Source of the DNA: Girardinichthys multiradiatus
Taxonomy: Eukaryota > Chordata > Actinopteri > Cyprinodontiformes > Goodeidae
Length of the DNA: 64,000 nucleotides
Assembly: GCF_021462225.1 (NCBI RefSeq)
Contig: NC_061816.1
Span: 4,335,854 to 4,399,853 of the forward strand
Direction of reading: 5' to 3'
The notes beneath the pieces are model-generated. The model was not told the origin of the DNA and ran no database searches. It worked only from the letters and a program-made list of their open reading frames with translations. The translations under genes and the position numbers were made by a program. Below are positions 11,126 to 23,936 of the stretch, one piece after another; positions within the stretch are counted from its first letter, which is position 1, and the number at the start of each line of letters is the position of its first letter.

Positions 11126-14100
11126 GTGTTTCAGGTGGGAATCAGAAGGATGTCTCTAAATGAGATTTCATTCAGTTTCTCAGAGTAGAACCGGATCCAT
11201 GGAGATTTTTTGTTCTGTTTTTCATAATTTTGGCTTTTTTGATGCAAATCCAACATCTGTCCTGGATGTGGATCCTGAGATTTACACTTTTAAGACAAAT
11301 CAACCATTCTGTGTCCCTTTGGCAGGTTTTTGTTTTATACTGAAACAAATTTTAAAGAGATTTTTCCTTTAAATCCTTTTAAATTAAATTAAATTTTCTG
11401 AAAAGAAATACTTTAATTGCTAAAAACACAACCAATACAATTCATGAATATTTATTAATTTATGGTGAGGTATAAAGTTAATATTAGCATTTATAAAAAC
11501 TATCAGGTGGACCTCCAAATCTTTCCTGTTAGACAAACTGAGCCCATATTCATAACTTCCCCCATTTCTGCCACTTTTTGTCAGTTTTACAGGAATGTCT
11601 TCCTCTGCTTATTTCCCCACGACCTTCTGCGACCCCTTCCTGGTCATGTTGTCCGGCAGCCGGCCTGGCGGCCGGCGCTGATTCACAGAGCAGCCTGTCA
11701 GAATGTTGATGCTAAAGGCAGAAATGTTGGTCCACCGAGTGGCTTTGAAAGGGGAACGTTTGTTAAACCGGCCCAGGCAGGAAAATGTTGAGGTGGTGCC
11801 GACATGCGGAGCAGGATATGAGATAGGAGCGTGGAGTACTGTGGATGTTGTAAACCGAACGCTGCAAACAGCTGAGGACCCTGGAACCGCAGGTTTCTAG
11901 GGTTAAAAGCTGCCAACATCCTTTATTCTAAGCTGAGGGATCCGAGTAAAGAGTCCAAACTGTAAGACGGACGATGACTGAACTTTTAAAGACCAAATTA
12001 AATGTTACAGGAGCTTCTTGTGGTTTTAAAGGATTGGGGAAACTGCAGCGCTTCTCTTCAGTGCTCAGAATCTGTGGTTGAAACAGCTTTGCAAAATGTC
12101 TTTTTCTGGTAAAACTGCTGTAAATAATAGATGCTGAGTCATGACAACAGAACGTCTGAAGCCTTAGATGCAGATTCAAGTTTTGGAGCAATCAGCACCA
12201 CAATGTGGGGGAATGTTCTTTTCTTTTATGGGGCTGCAATAATGGGTACAGCCACAGCTTTAGATGGTGCACCGCTCTGAGCGAAAACTAGCCAATTTGG
12301 GTCAGATTTAAACCTCTGCTATGGTAACGGTTGCCAAGGAACAGCCTGATTTACAGCTAAACATGAAACGAAAGAACATTTAGTAATAAGGAGCAGTCCA
12401 GATAAAAGATTACAAGACCAGAATTAATACAGCATTCATACTGATCCGGAAGGTAGAAACTTCCTGACTGGAATTTAATTTTTATTCAAACGTTTCGTTT
12501 TTCTGCAGAGCATCAAATGAATGAATTCATCCGACCACGGAGATTCTGAGCTAATCCGTACGGATCAACCGGGGTTCACAACCTCTGCATGCTTGACCTG
12601 ACAATCCAGAAGAAAATCCTCAGTCTTCTTCAGAGAAACAGTTTCTAAGTCCAAAGATGTGTTGGACTTTAGTCTTCAAAGTGTTCTGGTGTTTGGAAGG
12701 CCACAGCCTGCCACAGCAGAGGATAGAAGAAGAAACACTGGGCTGAGAAGCATGAAATCAGAGGTAGAGTCCAGTTTTCTTTCTGCAACAGAGGAAGTTT
12801 CTGCAGAACATCTGACTCCTGAGATGCTTCTGGGAGATCAGGACTTTGTTCGTTTTGATACGTCTACCTGGTTTATATTCGGATGGGAAACAGGAGATTG
12901 GATTTGTTTAGAACCATTAAAATCTTCACATCTTCCATTTTTATTCAAATCCTTCATTTGCTGTTCTGATTATTCATTTAGACAAACTTTATGCAGGTTT
13001 CCACCTTCTAGGTCCGTCGCCACCCTGACTCCTGTGAGAGTCCTTATCCTAAATGAATAAACCAGCAGGTTTGCTTGATAAGAGGCAGCAAATGTTTCTT
13101 CAGGAGCTCTAGGTGAGTCCAGCAGAGGTCTGAAGAGGAGTGGGAATACCTCCAGGGGTCGCATTAGAAAAAAGGATACTGTGAACTCTGACATTTAAAA
13201 TTCAAACCAGAAAATTTAAGTTTTTTCCAACTTGTCTTTATTTCTGCAACAGCAATTTTCTCTGAGAAGAGGAAAAGGTTTTGGACCTTCTGAGGTCAAG
13301 ACCACTTGTCTCACTTCCTGTCGAATCAAATCAGGATCAGAGGAGGAGGTTGGTGTTTGGATACTGAAGTGGGGACAGGGGCAGCCGGGTCTGAGAGGAG
13401 GATTAAATGAAGAGCCTGGTGTCTAGGTAAGGGGTCGAGGTGGACTGAAGAGGGCCGGTCTTCTGCTGACTGCCAGGCAGCTGCAGCAAGCATTCCTCCT
13501 GCTTCAGCCCGTCACCCGGCACCTCCTAAAATCAGACAGGACGATTGAGAGCCGCACGCCTGAACCACAACCTCCACTTCCCACTGCCTGGGCTCAGAGA
13601 GTGGAAGGTTTTTACCACCAGTCACCCCATGGATCACTTTTAACGACGCTGCTGTGAGGGCTTCAGAGACCGCCGGGATTGATATGAATTAAGGGATTAT
13701 CTGAGAAATGGAGCGAGGACACTTAGGCGGAGCAGAAGGTGTCTCCTCTATCTACTCTGGATGGTTTCATTCATTTCTCAGTTCCTTGAAGTGTTTTTAG
13801 TGATGTCAAACTGCTGTCCTTCCCCTTTCTTGTTCCCCAGCAGACATGATTTACACTTCCTCTTCATGTTCGAAGGGAAGTTCTTTGCAAGCAATAGTTT
13901 TCCTGCCAGAAACCGCAGGGTTTGCTTTCTGCTGCTGAGGGCATCACCGGCGTTTCTGCCTGAGTTTCATCTCTGCTAAATCCTCCAATACTGGAGTAAC
14001 TGGAGGAGTTCTAACATTAAAATGAAAGCTACTAAGTAGCTACATAGTTGGTAGAAAAACCACAAGAGAGGCAGTAATAGGAGAGAGGCTGCATCAGTGA

Positions 14101-14486
14101 AGGGAACCAACATACTAACAAACATGCAGATCTGGACCAATAGTGTCTAGGTGCTGTCAGAGGTCATCAGGTTGAGAAGTGGCTGGAAATAAGAAACACA
14201 GAACCAGCTGCTAGGTTCTGGAAAACACAGTCTTCAGCTCCATCACATCCTTTAGAACCATCAGAACCTTGAGTGGTTAGCAAGAAAAATAACAGAATAA
14301 AGACCCGACCCTCCTTAATAGGTAAAATAAATCATTCTAATTATTGGAACTGGAGGGATTCAAGAGATCAACTATTGATTTAACGCTGCCGCCCAATCCA
14401 ACTCGGTCCGATTCAGGAACACATTCAGCTCAACAATCCAGATCAGTTCACCAAGACAACACTACAGTCTGGTTCAGCTCACAGAG
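11126..14486. other. Non-coding stretch, no supported gene
   Basis: No frame shows a known domain. The interval 13440-13720 is compositionally complex and GC-richer than its surroundings, and resembles vertebrate conserved non-coding DNA in texture, but this cannot be tested from one sequence. A GC-rich knot (CCGGCAGCCGGCCTGGCGGC) lies near 11655. Confidence 0.4.
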
Positions 14487-14586
14487 CGGTTCGACTCGGT
14501 TCGGCTCAGCTCGGCTCTGCTGCGCTTGGGTCGGCTCGGCGCGACTCGGTTCGGTTCAGCTCGGCTGTGCTTGGCTCGGCTCGGCT
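14487..14586. repeat. Pentanucleotide array (CGGCT / CGGTT type)
   Basis: About 100 bases consist of variants of the pentamer TCGGC(T/G) with GGTTC and CAGCT interruptions. This is imperfect simple-sequence DNA. A 91-codon frame crossing it is only a consequence of the repeat. Confidence 0.85.
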
Positions 14587-16898
14587 ATACCAACCATCAA
14601 TAGAAGTATGCTGGAGTAAAGACAGGCTTCTATTTGCACATTTAGAATCTACTTTTTGCTGTTTATTAATGTGACCTTTCTGCTCAGACTCTTGTCTTAT
14701 TTTCTGTTATATTTTAATTATGTCTGAATCTGCATGCTTCCATTTGTCAGCAGGGACAATAAAGGACATTTCTATTCGAATTGCACCAATTATGATTCCT
14801 AGAAGCGTCAGAATACATGTCCTTTCATTTTATCTCAGGGGTCTGGGACTTTCTTCATGGTGAAACTTTCCATCAACCGAAAATAAAATAAAATCTCCAT
14901 TTGGATCAGATTCTGTGTGGAATAACCCAAAACTATCGCTGCTTGACTGCAGAATATAGCTGCAGATATTCACATCATAACTTTAAAAAGAGCCAGAGAT
15001 GTCGATCCAACATTCTGGATCTGATCCAGACTCTCATGGACCCTAGCCTGACTCACAGATGGGACCCAAAGATCACCTCTCAGGAGGATGGGGCCTGTTC
15101 ATGAAAGCTGTCATCAGGAACATCAGGATGTCCATCAAGCAGGTGTGTTTTATGTGACTTTATGTAAGATGAAATATGGAAACGTGGTTCTGTTAATGAG
15201 TCCAGAGGTTTTGGAGTTAGCCCGTCCTCTGACCCACTCCCTCTGCCTTTGGTCCCATCAGTCCGAGACATCGAGATGTTGGAGGCATCTTCTAAACGAG
15301 GTGTTTGGACCTAATTAACGTCTACTGCTAAGGGTTGTTGATTATTCAGAAGAAGCATAAAATATTTTCCTCTTTAGTCCACTGCAGCCTTGATAACGAA
15401 CTGGACCAGAATACGTCAGGATCATAATGATGGGATCGTTTTCCTACAGGAACATTTCAACCACTTCCCACCAGGAAGCTTCACCCTCATTCTTTTAACA
15501 GATGAGCTCTTCTTCTCTTTATCTCTTCTTCTTCTCCTTCTTCAGGAGTTTTTTCCATCATGACCTTTGGAAAATTAAAGCAACTTTCCAGGAATGATTC
15601 CAACTGCTTCAAAATGACCTTTAAACCTTGAACTTCTTAGTTTTTGTGCACTAATGTCTTATTCAAAGAAATATTATGCACACCCTGGAAGGATTATTGT
15701 TTCTTGGAAAAAAAATCTTTTGCAAATTATGGATTTTTCCCCTAAGGTCTTGGAAGAGGCTGTTATGGTTTGGACAGATGGCCCAGATGTGCCGGATAAC
15801 CCACATCTTGGGTCTGGAACGCTCACAGGTTTCTTTTGAGCTGCGCAGGATCATTCAGCTCAGTGAAAGATTTAATAAACTGTAACAGCTCCAGCGGATT
15901 TAGGCTGCTAATCGCCGTTTATGTGCCGCAGAAGTGGAGCCGGTCCAGATTTGTCAAATTCTGGAGCTCCAAAATCGGGCTGCGCAGACAGAGTTTGGAC
16001 TTTTTCAAAGGCTAATGAGATTCCTTCAGATTGTGCTAAGCCTGTAAGACCAACTTCAGGGCGCTGTGACCCGAGATGACTCTGCCAAACTCTTCCTTAT
16101 CTTCCTCTCATCCTCTTCCTCCCTGCACCATTTTTATCCCAACATGTGGTCTTCATCAGATAAATCAAGAGGGTGGTGGGTGTTGTTTGGGATGTGGGAG
16201 TGGGCAACGGTGTGTGATGTAAGTGTGTGTGATGGAGGAGGAAGACGGTACTGGTCACGTGATGAAGGAGCTATCAGGAAGGAAGAAGAGCGTGTTGAGC
16301 AGCACCTCTGATCATCTAACCTTTCAGTTTACCACATTCATGATTCCAGAAAAATTATCTAATCAGCCGAGGGCCGATGCATTTAGTCACCATGGCAACC
16401 GCTAATGAAGAGCCCAAAGACGAGGCTGCTGGAGCAGGAAGTGTCCCTTCCTATAAAAACACCACAACGCAGCAGTGGAACGAGAGAGAGGGCCTTTATG
16501 ATACCTTTCAATGCACTATTTCACTGATTCAATATTAATCTGTGTTTATTATTAGAGCAAATAGATTTCAGAGCAATGGACTAAATACAATGTTTTCATA
16601 TAGGTGTAATCCTTCAAAATAAGTATAGAATGAGGTTTGTAAGGATTTGAGACATTATTTTAGTATATTTTACAGATTATTCAATAACATTTTCCCCTAA
16701 TATTAAAGTGTTTTAACGACCTAATATTAATGTTTCACATAGTTTCAACAGTTTTACCTCATTTTGTTTTCTGACTCATTTATAGGCTGCAGTAACATGT
16801 GAAACGGTTCCTCTTAATGCAAGGTTAGCTTGAGCGGTCTCTAAACAGCCAGCAGAAAAAGTGTAGATGAAAGTTTAGTGGAGGAACGACAGGTCAAA
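14587..16898. other. Non-coding stretch, no supported gene
   Basis: Unique-looking sequence with short frames only. The segment 16490-16790 is strongly AT-rich. Confidence 0.45.
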
Positions 16899-16936
16899 TG
16901 TACTTTATTGATCCCAAAGGGAAAATAAATGTCCCC
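16899..16936 (+). repeat. Fragment of a teleost dispersed repeat (TTTATTGATCCC type)
   Basis: TGTACTTTATTGATCCCAAA followed by GGGAAAATAAATGTCCCC is close to a tail motif found very widely in fish genomes (TTTATTGATCCC...GGGAAATT). Only the tail is recognisable. Confidence 0.6.
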
Positions 16937-18150
16937 GGACAATAATGGTGGATGAACTCAGTTGTTGGTTGATCAAATGCTTCACATTCAATGGACATAC
17001 CCCAGCTTCCAGCTCAGCAGAGTCTTATTTAAGCTTTTAAATCCTGTGGCTGGTTCCATCAACCCACAGAGCCGGCTCGCCCCTGACAAGTCCGCTGAAT
17101 CAGCTCCTAACTAACCAGACAACCCAGTAAAGAGGCCATTTAAATTGGATCTCTAAGCGTTTTGTAACAAGTGGCAGTACGTAGAAGCATACGAGTTCTT
17201 TGGCTGAATATATAACATCCAGACATTCCTGTTTCCTGCTAACCAAAGCATTCAGTCCAGATTGGCGAAGAACTGTCCCATTAGGTCACCCTATAATGGC
17301 CTAAATTGGTATGTTGCCCCAGCAGAGATCCTGACTCACTGGTGGAGAAGGAACAGGGGGAAAGTGATTTCAACCAGGATCCATGATACCAGTTAATCCT
17401 GCAGAATTTTATCCCACCAGAGACGTAGCTTTAAATGTAATTCATGATGTACTCGGTGAAGGTGAGGCTTCTTGCAGGTGAGGTCTGGGGTTGATTCCTG
17501 GAGTTGTGGTGATCTGGCATCCTCAGCAGCCTCCATGTTGTCCGATCAGCAGAGTTTCCCAACCTCTGGTTATGTAACTTTGCGCCACAGCTGGGCCATA
17601 GATTTTAGTTCCTTGCTTTGTTCCTTTTAGCTCTGATGGTGGATCTGGCAGGGATATTTGAGCCTGCATGTCTTTGGAAATGTTGCAGAAACCTAATGTC
17701 ATTTTCCACAAGAAACAGATGAAGACGTCATTGTTGTAACTCCAAAGTTAAAAAGAAAAAGGCTCCTTCAACACCATCCCTCCTGTCTGTTAGGATTGTT
17801 CCTACTAGTTTATACTACTGGTTTGGATGTGAGCTGGTTTGACACCAGAGGGCAGAAATGGTCTCATCAGACAGTTACTGGTCCATCCCGCTGTCAATCA
17901 GAACACTGATGCAATAACCCGGGACTACCAGGTCTGGACGGAGTTGATCAGAGCTGCACTGTGGTTTCCCAAGAGGCTAGATGGTTGTACTTCCTGGGAT
18001 GAGGAGCATTCAGATGGCCCAGAAGCCTGATGTTGTGTCTAAGGTTTATCTCATGATGGTTCTGGTTGCTAAGGAAAAATCACAACAAGAAAAGGCTGTC
18101 TGGGCTCTTCATTTTGAATGGATTTGCTCAGTTTATAAAGGCTAAGTGCT
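16937..18150. other. Non-coding stretch, no supported gene
   Basis: Short unrecognised frames only; no repeat family that I can name. Confidence 0.45.
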
Positions 18151-18365
18151 GCAAGGTGGAACAATGGGTAGCACTGCTCTCTTGCAGCAGGAAGGTCCAG
18201 AGTTTGAATCCCTTCTTCATGTTTTTCTCCTTTGAATGTTCTCCCGTGCAGATGTGGGTTCTCTTTGGGTACTCCGGCTTCCTCCCAGAACCATGCCTTC
18301 CAGGTTAATTGGTCTCTCTAGATCGCCACCAGGAGTCAGTGAGTTCAGGGCTGTCCTGCGTATTC
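18151..18365 (+). repeat. tRNA-derived SINE-like repeat, diverged copy
   Basis: The 5' part has an A-box-like segment (AATGGGTAGCACTGCTCTCT) and a B-box-like segment (GTCCAGAGTTTGAATCCC, close to the consensus GGTTCGAATCC). It is followed by GTGGGTTCTCTTTGGGTACT, CCGGCTTCCTCCCAGAACCA and GGTTAATTGGTCTCTCTAGA. This is the order of words in a common fish repeat with a tRNA-like head. The copy is mutated and its 3' half is lost after about 18365. Confidence 0.7.
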
Positions 18366-21300
18366 CAATGTTTTCAAGATTTCATTTAAAACCATCGTCA
18401 TGTTGGCTGTTGTCTAAAACTTGGCTCTGAGTTTAAAAGCTAACCCAGAGCTGCCCTCAACTGCCTGACAACCGTGCGAATTTCACAAACTCATTGAAAG
18501 CATGACTGACGCTTTATGACAATAGAATGGGCCGGACCTATTTATCTGTGTAAAAGGGAGCATTAATGGACCTTTACACAGATAAATGGACCTTAGGGGT
18601 GACTCATAATAAATGAAGCTATTGGGGCACCCCAGATTCCGAGGTCCTCTAGCTGAGATCCGAAGCCTGAGCATCAATGACCAAACAACTCCTGTTTGCA
18701 TGTATTGTTGGTGTTTTGGTGCCTCTTCCTCTTTTCTCTTGGCACGTTCATCATTCAGCGGCGGCATTTCAAACAGTCCTGAGCAGCACGAGCGTGAAAA
18801 CACCCAAAAGAGCGATGCCGTCCCTGGCAGAGTGCACATCCTCCCCTTTATGCGCTGTCTTTTATGTGGCGAGGAGAAAACCGCTGCTCTGTTTGAGGCT
18901 GTTGACGCTAACAGAGTCCAGCTGTGCAGTTCACACAGCCATGCAGAGACAAATTGAATCTCTTTTGTCTCGTATATCACCTTGTGTGTGAGTCTGTGGT
19001 CCGCTTACAGTTAGAATTCAGCAAAGTTTCCACAGCTTTGAAAGAAAAAGGACAGGTTTTCCTTTTTCACATCTTAATCAGAAATATGGCAGAGAAAAAT
19101 CGTTTCTAAAGTGGCTCCTCAGGTTCCATTTTTCTTTGTGTCTTTAGCCACATTTGCTGTGTGGTGAGTTCATCAAGGCCAAATGAACCCGGTTTCAGCT
19201 CCATATTTCAAACATGCCAAATAAATCATTCTGAATGATGAAGTTTTATGGACTTTGACCATTAAGACTGTGGTTTGACTCCAGACTAGGACCATACTTT
19301 TGCTTCAGATTCACTTTGATGCAGATCCTTCACGCAGCGTTGTCACCTAGATGTGAGGAAGGTGATGTAAGCTGGTATCAGGAGGCCTGGATTTGACCCT
19401 CATATAAGAACTTTAACACAAACTGAAAACATGGTGGATAGAACTTATTCAGCATTCCTGTTCTGACCTTAGTTGCAGCATTTAGGAGAAACGGCAGATC
19501 AGCCCTGTGTCAGAGTTGATGTTTCAGACATCCAAGATGAGAAGCAAGCTTCTTCAGGTTTGTAGCTGAAGACGTCTTTGGTCATTCATGGTAAAGCAAA
19601 ACAATGTCATCAGTTTAGGCCTCCTGGTTGTTGCACCACTCTGGCACCACTGCAGGTTGTGTGAACATAGTGTGGATGATTCGTGGCATTGAGTCCAGCT
19701 GCTATCTCTGGATTGCAATTTCAGACATCATCACCTTCTGCCTAGTGTACAATACAGTGATCTAACCTTCATTCACTGCTCTGACTTTGAGATGCTACGG
19801 TTAATGCATGATTACATGAGAACTCCCCTCCTGATGCCCCAGCGTCTGCCCTCTGGTACCTCTGGTATCTTCCAGGGATGGCAGCTCCTGAAAAATAAAA
19901 TCACTTACAGCTTAGCTGTCTGACGTGCATGTGGATCAAACCAAAGCCAAGCTGGGCAATTCATTGTGGGTGTTTAATGATAAAAACGCTGCAGTGCTCT
20001 TTTCTCATCTTTTATTTTTACTTCATGCCAGCCGAAGGTCAGCCATGAAACCTTGTGATTCTGTCACAATGTTTAGCTCATTGGGTGTGACACAAAACTC
20101 ATCCATCTCCTCTGCTGAACAGGATTTCTGATGAGGAAGCGATGGAGCAGAGAGTGTGCATGGTTCAAACATGTGGCCAGTGGCAGGCTTGAACTCAGTC
20201 TGAACCCCACTCGCCACCGCGGCTCTGCATGGGAGTCATTAGCCGACGTTCAGAGACGGCGAGAGGGTGTTTATGTCCCTGCTGTGCAGTCCTACGCTGG
20301 GGTGTTGACTGAAGTCCTGTCTGATTGTGGAGAAACCATGAGGGTTTTGGCTACATCAAAGAAATTCAAGCAGTTCCGACTTTTTGTTGTGTCGTTTTGG
20401 GACCGACAACCCTGCTATGCAGTAGCACCAACTTCAAAACACCAGACAGAAAAGAAAATACTCTTTGAATAAAGAAATCCTTTCATTCTGAAGTTTGCAG
20501 GAAAGAGCTACTTAAGTTATTTGTACTAATTCATTCTTGTCTGTCTTAGACAAGAAAGACAAGAATAAAGGAATCTAATCTCTTCATAAATACCGAAACC
20601 TTTTCCATTATTAACTTAAGTCCAGATTTCTTCAAAAGTAAGGTCACAGGCTTACAGGTTAATGCTTTTAACAAAATCAACAGCACTTACTACAAGTTGC
20701 AAAGAACATGAGTGGTCGGGGATTGTTCTAACCCGTTCTATCTTGTTTGGGTTGCACATGGCCGTTACAGTACAGCAGTATGGTTAACATTAGGGGAACA
20801 ATGTGGTTGCACTTACTAAAACGGGCCTATTAAATGCATGTTTCTAACGGGACTTGACCTCTGGTTTCCTGCACAAATGTTGCACAGGCTTCAGCTCTGC
20901 TCCAACATATTGAGACGAAACACGAGGCAGTCAGGAAAGTAGAGCGGCCTGAACAGTTTGAGTTAAGCTCACACACCTAAAATGCTGAATCTTGTTTATT
21001 TTCTACATAAATGTAAGGTTTATTTTTCATTTAGTAGAGAAGGCAATGATGACATCTGCCTGCAGTTTGCATTTTCCAAAACAAATACCTGCACAGGTCT
21101 GATTCTGCAGGTAAAAAGGAGAACTTTCAGGCCTTTATAAGCTGTTGCACCTGACAGGAAACATGGCAGAAACCAGAAAGCTTTCAGGTGAAATAAATGG
21201 GGGGCCATAAAACTCTAAAAACCAAGGTAAAAAAAGGAAGTGTTTGTTTGCAGATGATGTCATCATTTTCAGGATAAAGATACAACTGAACACTGAGTGT

Positions 21301-22599
21301 TCAAACCTTTCTTCAGGCAGGGCAGATGAGCTCAGAGAAACTGCGACTGTGTGGTATTTTGCCTCCTCGGTCCAGTTCAGTGTGTTAAGATGCCTTAAAG
21401 GTGCATTGATAGCAGATAATTCACTGCCAGCTTGGTGTGCGTGATATTCTGAGCTCTCAAACTGGAAAAAGGGCAACATACATTTACGATGGATGGTGCA
21501 CCAACGTTTCTGAGTAGAACCATCTATGGCTGAAGTCCAGTAATCTGTTCTGTCTCAGTGCACTTCAGCACCACAGATCCAGTGAGTCTAAAAGGCAGGA
21601 ACGGCTGCTTACCAGCTGAGGTGACACCCTGGTGTTCCCAGTATGCTTTCCCAGTCAGTATCTTGTGTTAAAAGGTTTACTGGAAGTTGTTTGTGTTGAA
21701 GTTGTGGATCAGACACAGACTGGACTGTAAACTGGTCTAACACTCAACCTGCCTGTAATGATAACTAGAAATGTCAGACTGCACCTTTGATCTCAGTCAA
21801 ACATTGACCAAGCAGAATGTAGGTTAAACCTATATTTAAGTTGTTTGTGTTTTTTTCCACCCTTTAAGGACCCCCTTTTGTTTTCATTTGTGCTGTTAAT
21901 CGATTTAAGCTAATCAGCTAATGAATCGTTTAAGCTAGCAACAGATTACAGCCGCCGCTGTCATCGCTCTATCAGAGCCTTTATTTACTCCGACTGACCG
22001 ATCAGATGACTCTCAGCTCTGGAAGCACCAGCAAAGATTATATCTGGTCATGAAGAACCCTCCAACGCCGGCAAGGTTCATATCCCTGCAGCACCAGCTG
22101 GAAATCACACCGGAGTGAAACATTTAGCAATAACCTGTCCAGAGCAGGGAGATATGAACCTCAGCAATAATCATCCTTATAGTGCAGACAGCTGGCATGT
22201 CTGATCCCCTCAGATGGGTTTTAGTGGCACAAATAAAGCTGATTAGCAGCAAGTCTGACCTGTCAGACGCGGCTGCCTTATCATGCATCAGATAAACAAA
22301 TATTTACTTCGTCACTCTAGCTTTTCTCCTTAAAATCATCCATGGCCCATGCGCTCCGTGGTGCAACTTATACAGAACCAAATGGCTGAGAATATAAGCT
22401 GAGGTGCAGCAGTGAAAACTGTAACTGCTTCTGGTTTTCATGTATTTTATTAATGTTGCTTCTAAAATAAAATAAAGCCTAATGTCTAAAAGCATGAGCT
22501 GAATATAACAACCCCTGAGAAAACATTGTTTGAGAAAATAAAATCTGCAGAAATGACAACAACAAACCAGGAAACAGTGAAGAATAAAAGCTCAAATCA
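18366..22599. other. Non-coding stretch, some regulatory-looking DNA
   Basis: Frames of 165 codons (minus, 18483-18980) and 114 codons (plus, 18613-18957) overlap each other and match nothing I know. An inverted repeat with 15-bp arms separated by 18 bases lies at 18540-18554/18573-18587. The interval 21940-22310 is complex sequence with GATA- and forkhead-like words, discussed as a possible conserved element. Confidence 0.4.
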
Positions 22600-22760
22600 A
22601 CAGTTAGAGCTGCAGGAAGGTCCTGGATTCAGTTCCTGGTCAGGGCCTCTCTGTTCTCCAACCTCATGTGTGGGTTCTTCCTCTGTACTCTGGTTTCTTC
22701 CCAAAATACAAAAACATGCATGTTAGAACGTTTAGAGGCTAAAATGCCCCTGGGTGGGGC
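22600..22760 (+). repeat. tRNA-derived SINE-like repeat, degraded copy
   Basis: Words of the family seen at 18.15 kb recur in the same order: GGAAGGTCCTGGATTCAGTT (decayed B box), ATGTGTGGGTTCTTCCTCTG, TACTCTGGTTTCTTCCC and AAAAACATGCATGTTAGAA. The head is poorly preserved. Confidence 0.6.
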
Positions 22761-23004
22761 GTGTGATGGTATACCCACCACAGATGGAAGTGATGTCTGT
22801 TCAGCTCAGAAAAAGCACCAGCAAGACCCAAACAATATATGTCCAGAACAGGTCTTCAGCCTCCCGTTAATGTTTAGTTTTATTCCTAGTTAAACTGACA
22901 GTTAGGCTGCTAATCCTCATGTTATAAATGAAATATAGGAATGAAAGATGTGAAGAAAGAACTAATGAATAAAGAAGAATGAACATTTGCCTTAGAAAAG
23001 CTAC

Positions 23005-23771
23005 AGATGGATGGATGGATGATAGATGGATGGATGAACAGATGGATGGACAGACGGATGGATGGATGGATGGACGAACAGATGGGTGGATGGATGGATG
23101 AACAGATGGATGGATGGATGAACAGATGGGTGGATGGATGGATGAACAGATGGATGGATGGATGAACAGATGGATGGACGGACGGATGGATGGATGGACG
23201 AACAGATGGGTGGATGGATGAACAGATGGATGGATGGATGAACAGATGGATGGATGGATGAACAGATGGATGGATGGATGAACAGATGGATGGATGGATG
23301 AACAGATGGATGGATGGATGAACAGATGGATGGATGGACGGACGGATGGATGGATGGATGAACAGATGGATGGATGGATGAACAGATGGATGGATGGACG
23401 GACGGATGGATGGATGGATGGATGGATGGATGAACAGATGGATGGATGGATGAACAGATGGATGGATGGATGAACAGATGGATGGATGGACGGACGGATG
23501 GATGGATGGATGAACAGATGGATGGATGGATGAACAGATGGATGGATGGACGGACGGATGGATGGATGAACAGATGGATGGATGGATGAACAGATGGATG
23601 GATGGATGAACAGATGGATGGATGGATGAACAGATGGATGGATGGACGGACGGATGGATGGATGGATGAACAGATGGATGGATGGATGAACAGATGGATG
23701 GATGGACGGACAGATGGATGGATGGATGAACAGATGGATGGATGGACGGACGGATGGATGGATGGATGGAG
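23005..23771. repeat. GGAT-derived minisatellite, mostly 20-bp units
   Basis: About 770 bases of TGGA/TGGATGGA tetramers are interrupted regularly by AACAGA, giving a dominant 20-bp unit GATGGATGGATGAACAGATG. A second variant contains GGACGGACGGAT. The interruptions are spaced regularly, so this has become a minisatellite out of a tetranucleotide microsatellite. The 290-codon minus-strand frame through it reads HPSIHPS repeats and is not a gene. Confidence 0.95.
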
Positions 23772-23836
23772 CTCAACACCATAAAAATCAGCATTCAGAT
23801 AAACATTGATTTAATCCAAGCTCAAAAGGATGAAAC

Positions 23837-23936
23837 CATTACCATTATTATTATCTTCATTATAATATTATTATCATTATAAATATTATTATCATTAAAA
23901 TATTATTATTAGTATTATTGTTGTTATTATTATTAC
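23837..23936. repeat. (ATT)n-rich imperfect microsatellite
   Basis: ATT triplets with AATATT and CATT interruptions fill about 100 bases right after the GGAT array. Confidence 0.8.

Noticed and set aside
18151..18220. Functional tRNA gene
   Set aside because: The A- and B-box-like words belong to a SINE-like repeat; no cloverleaf with paired acceptor stem can be drawn and the B box is mutated.
18483..18980. 165-codon minus frame overlapping a 114-codon plus frame
   Set aside because: The two conflict, neither has a domain, and the minus frame runs across an inverted repeat that would be odd in a coding region.
20131..20472. 113-codon plus-strand frame
   Set aside because: CpG-rich start made it look exon-like, but no domain, acceptor or donor of good quality was found.
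22922..23794. 290-codon minus-strand frame of HPSIHPS repeats
   Set aside because: Translation of a GGAT-derived minisatellite; no unique domain at either end.
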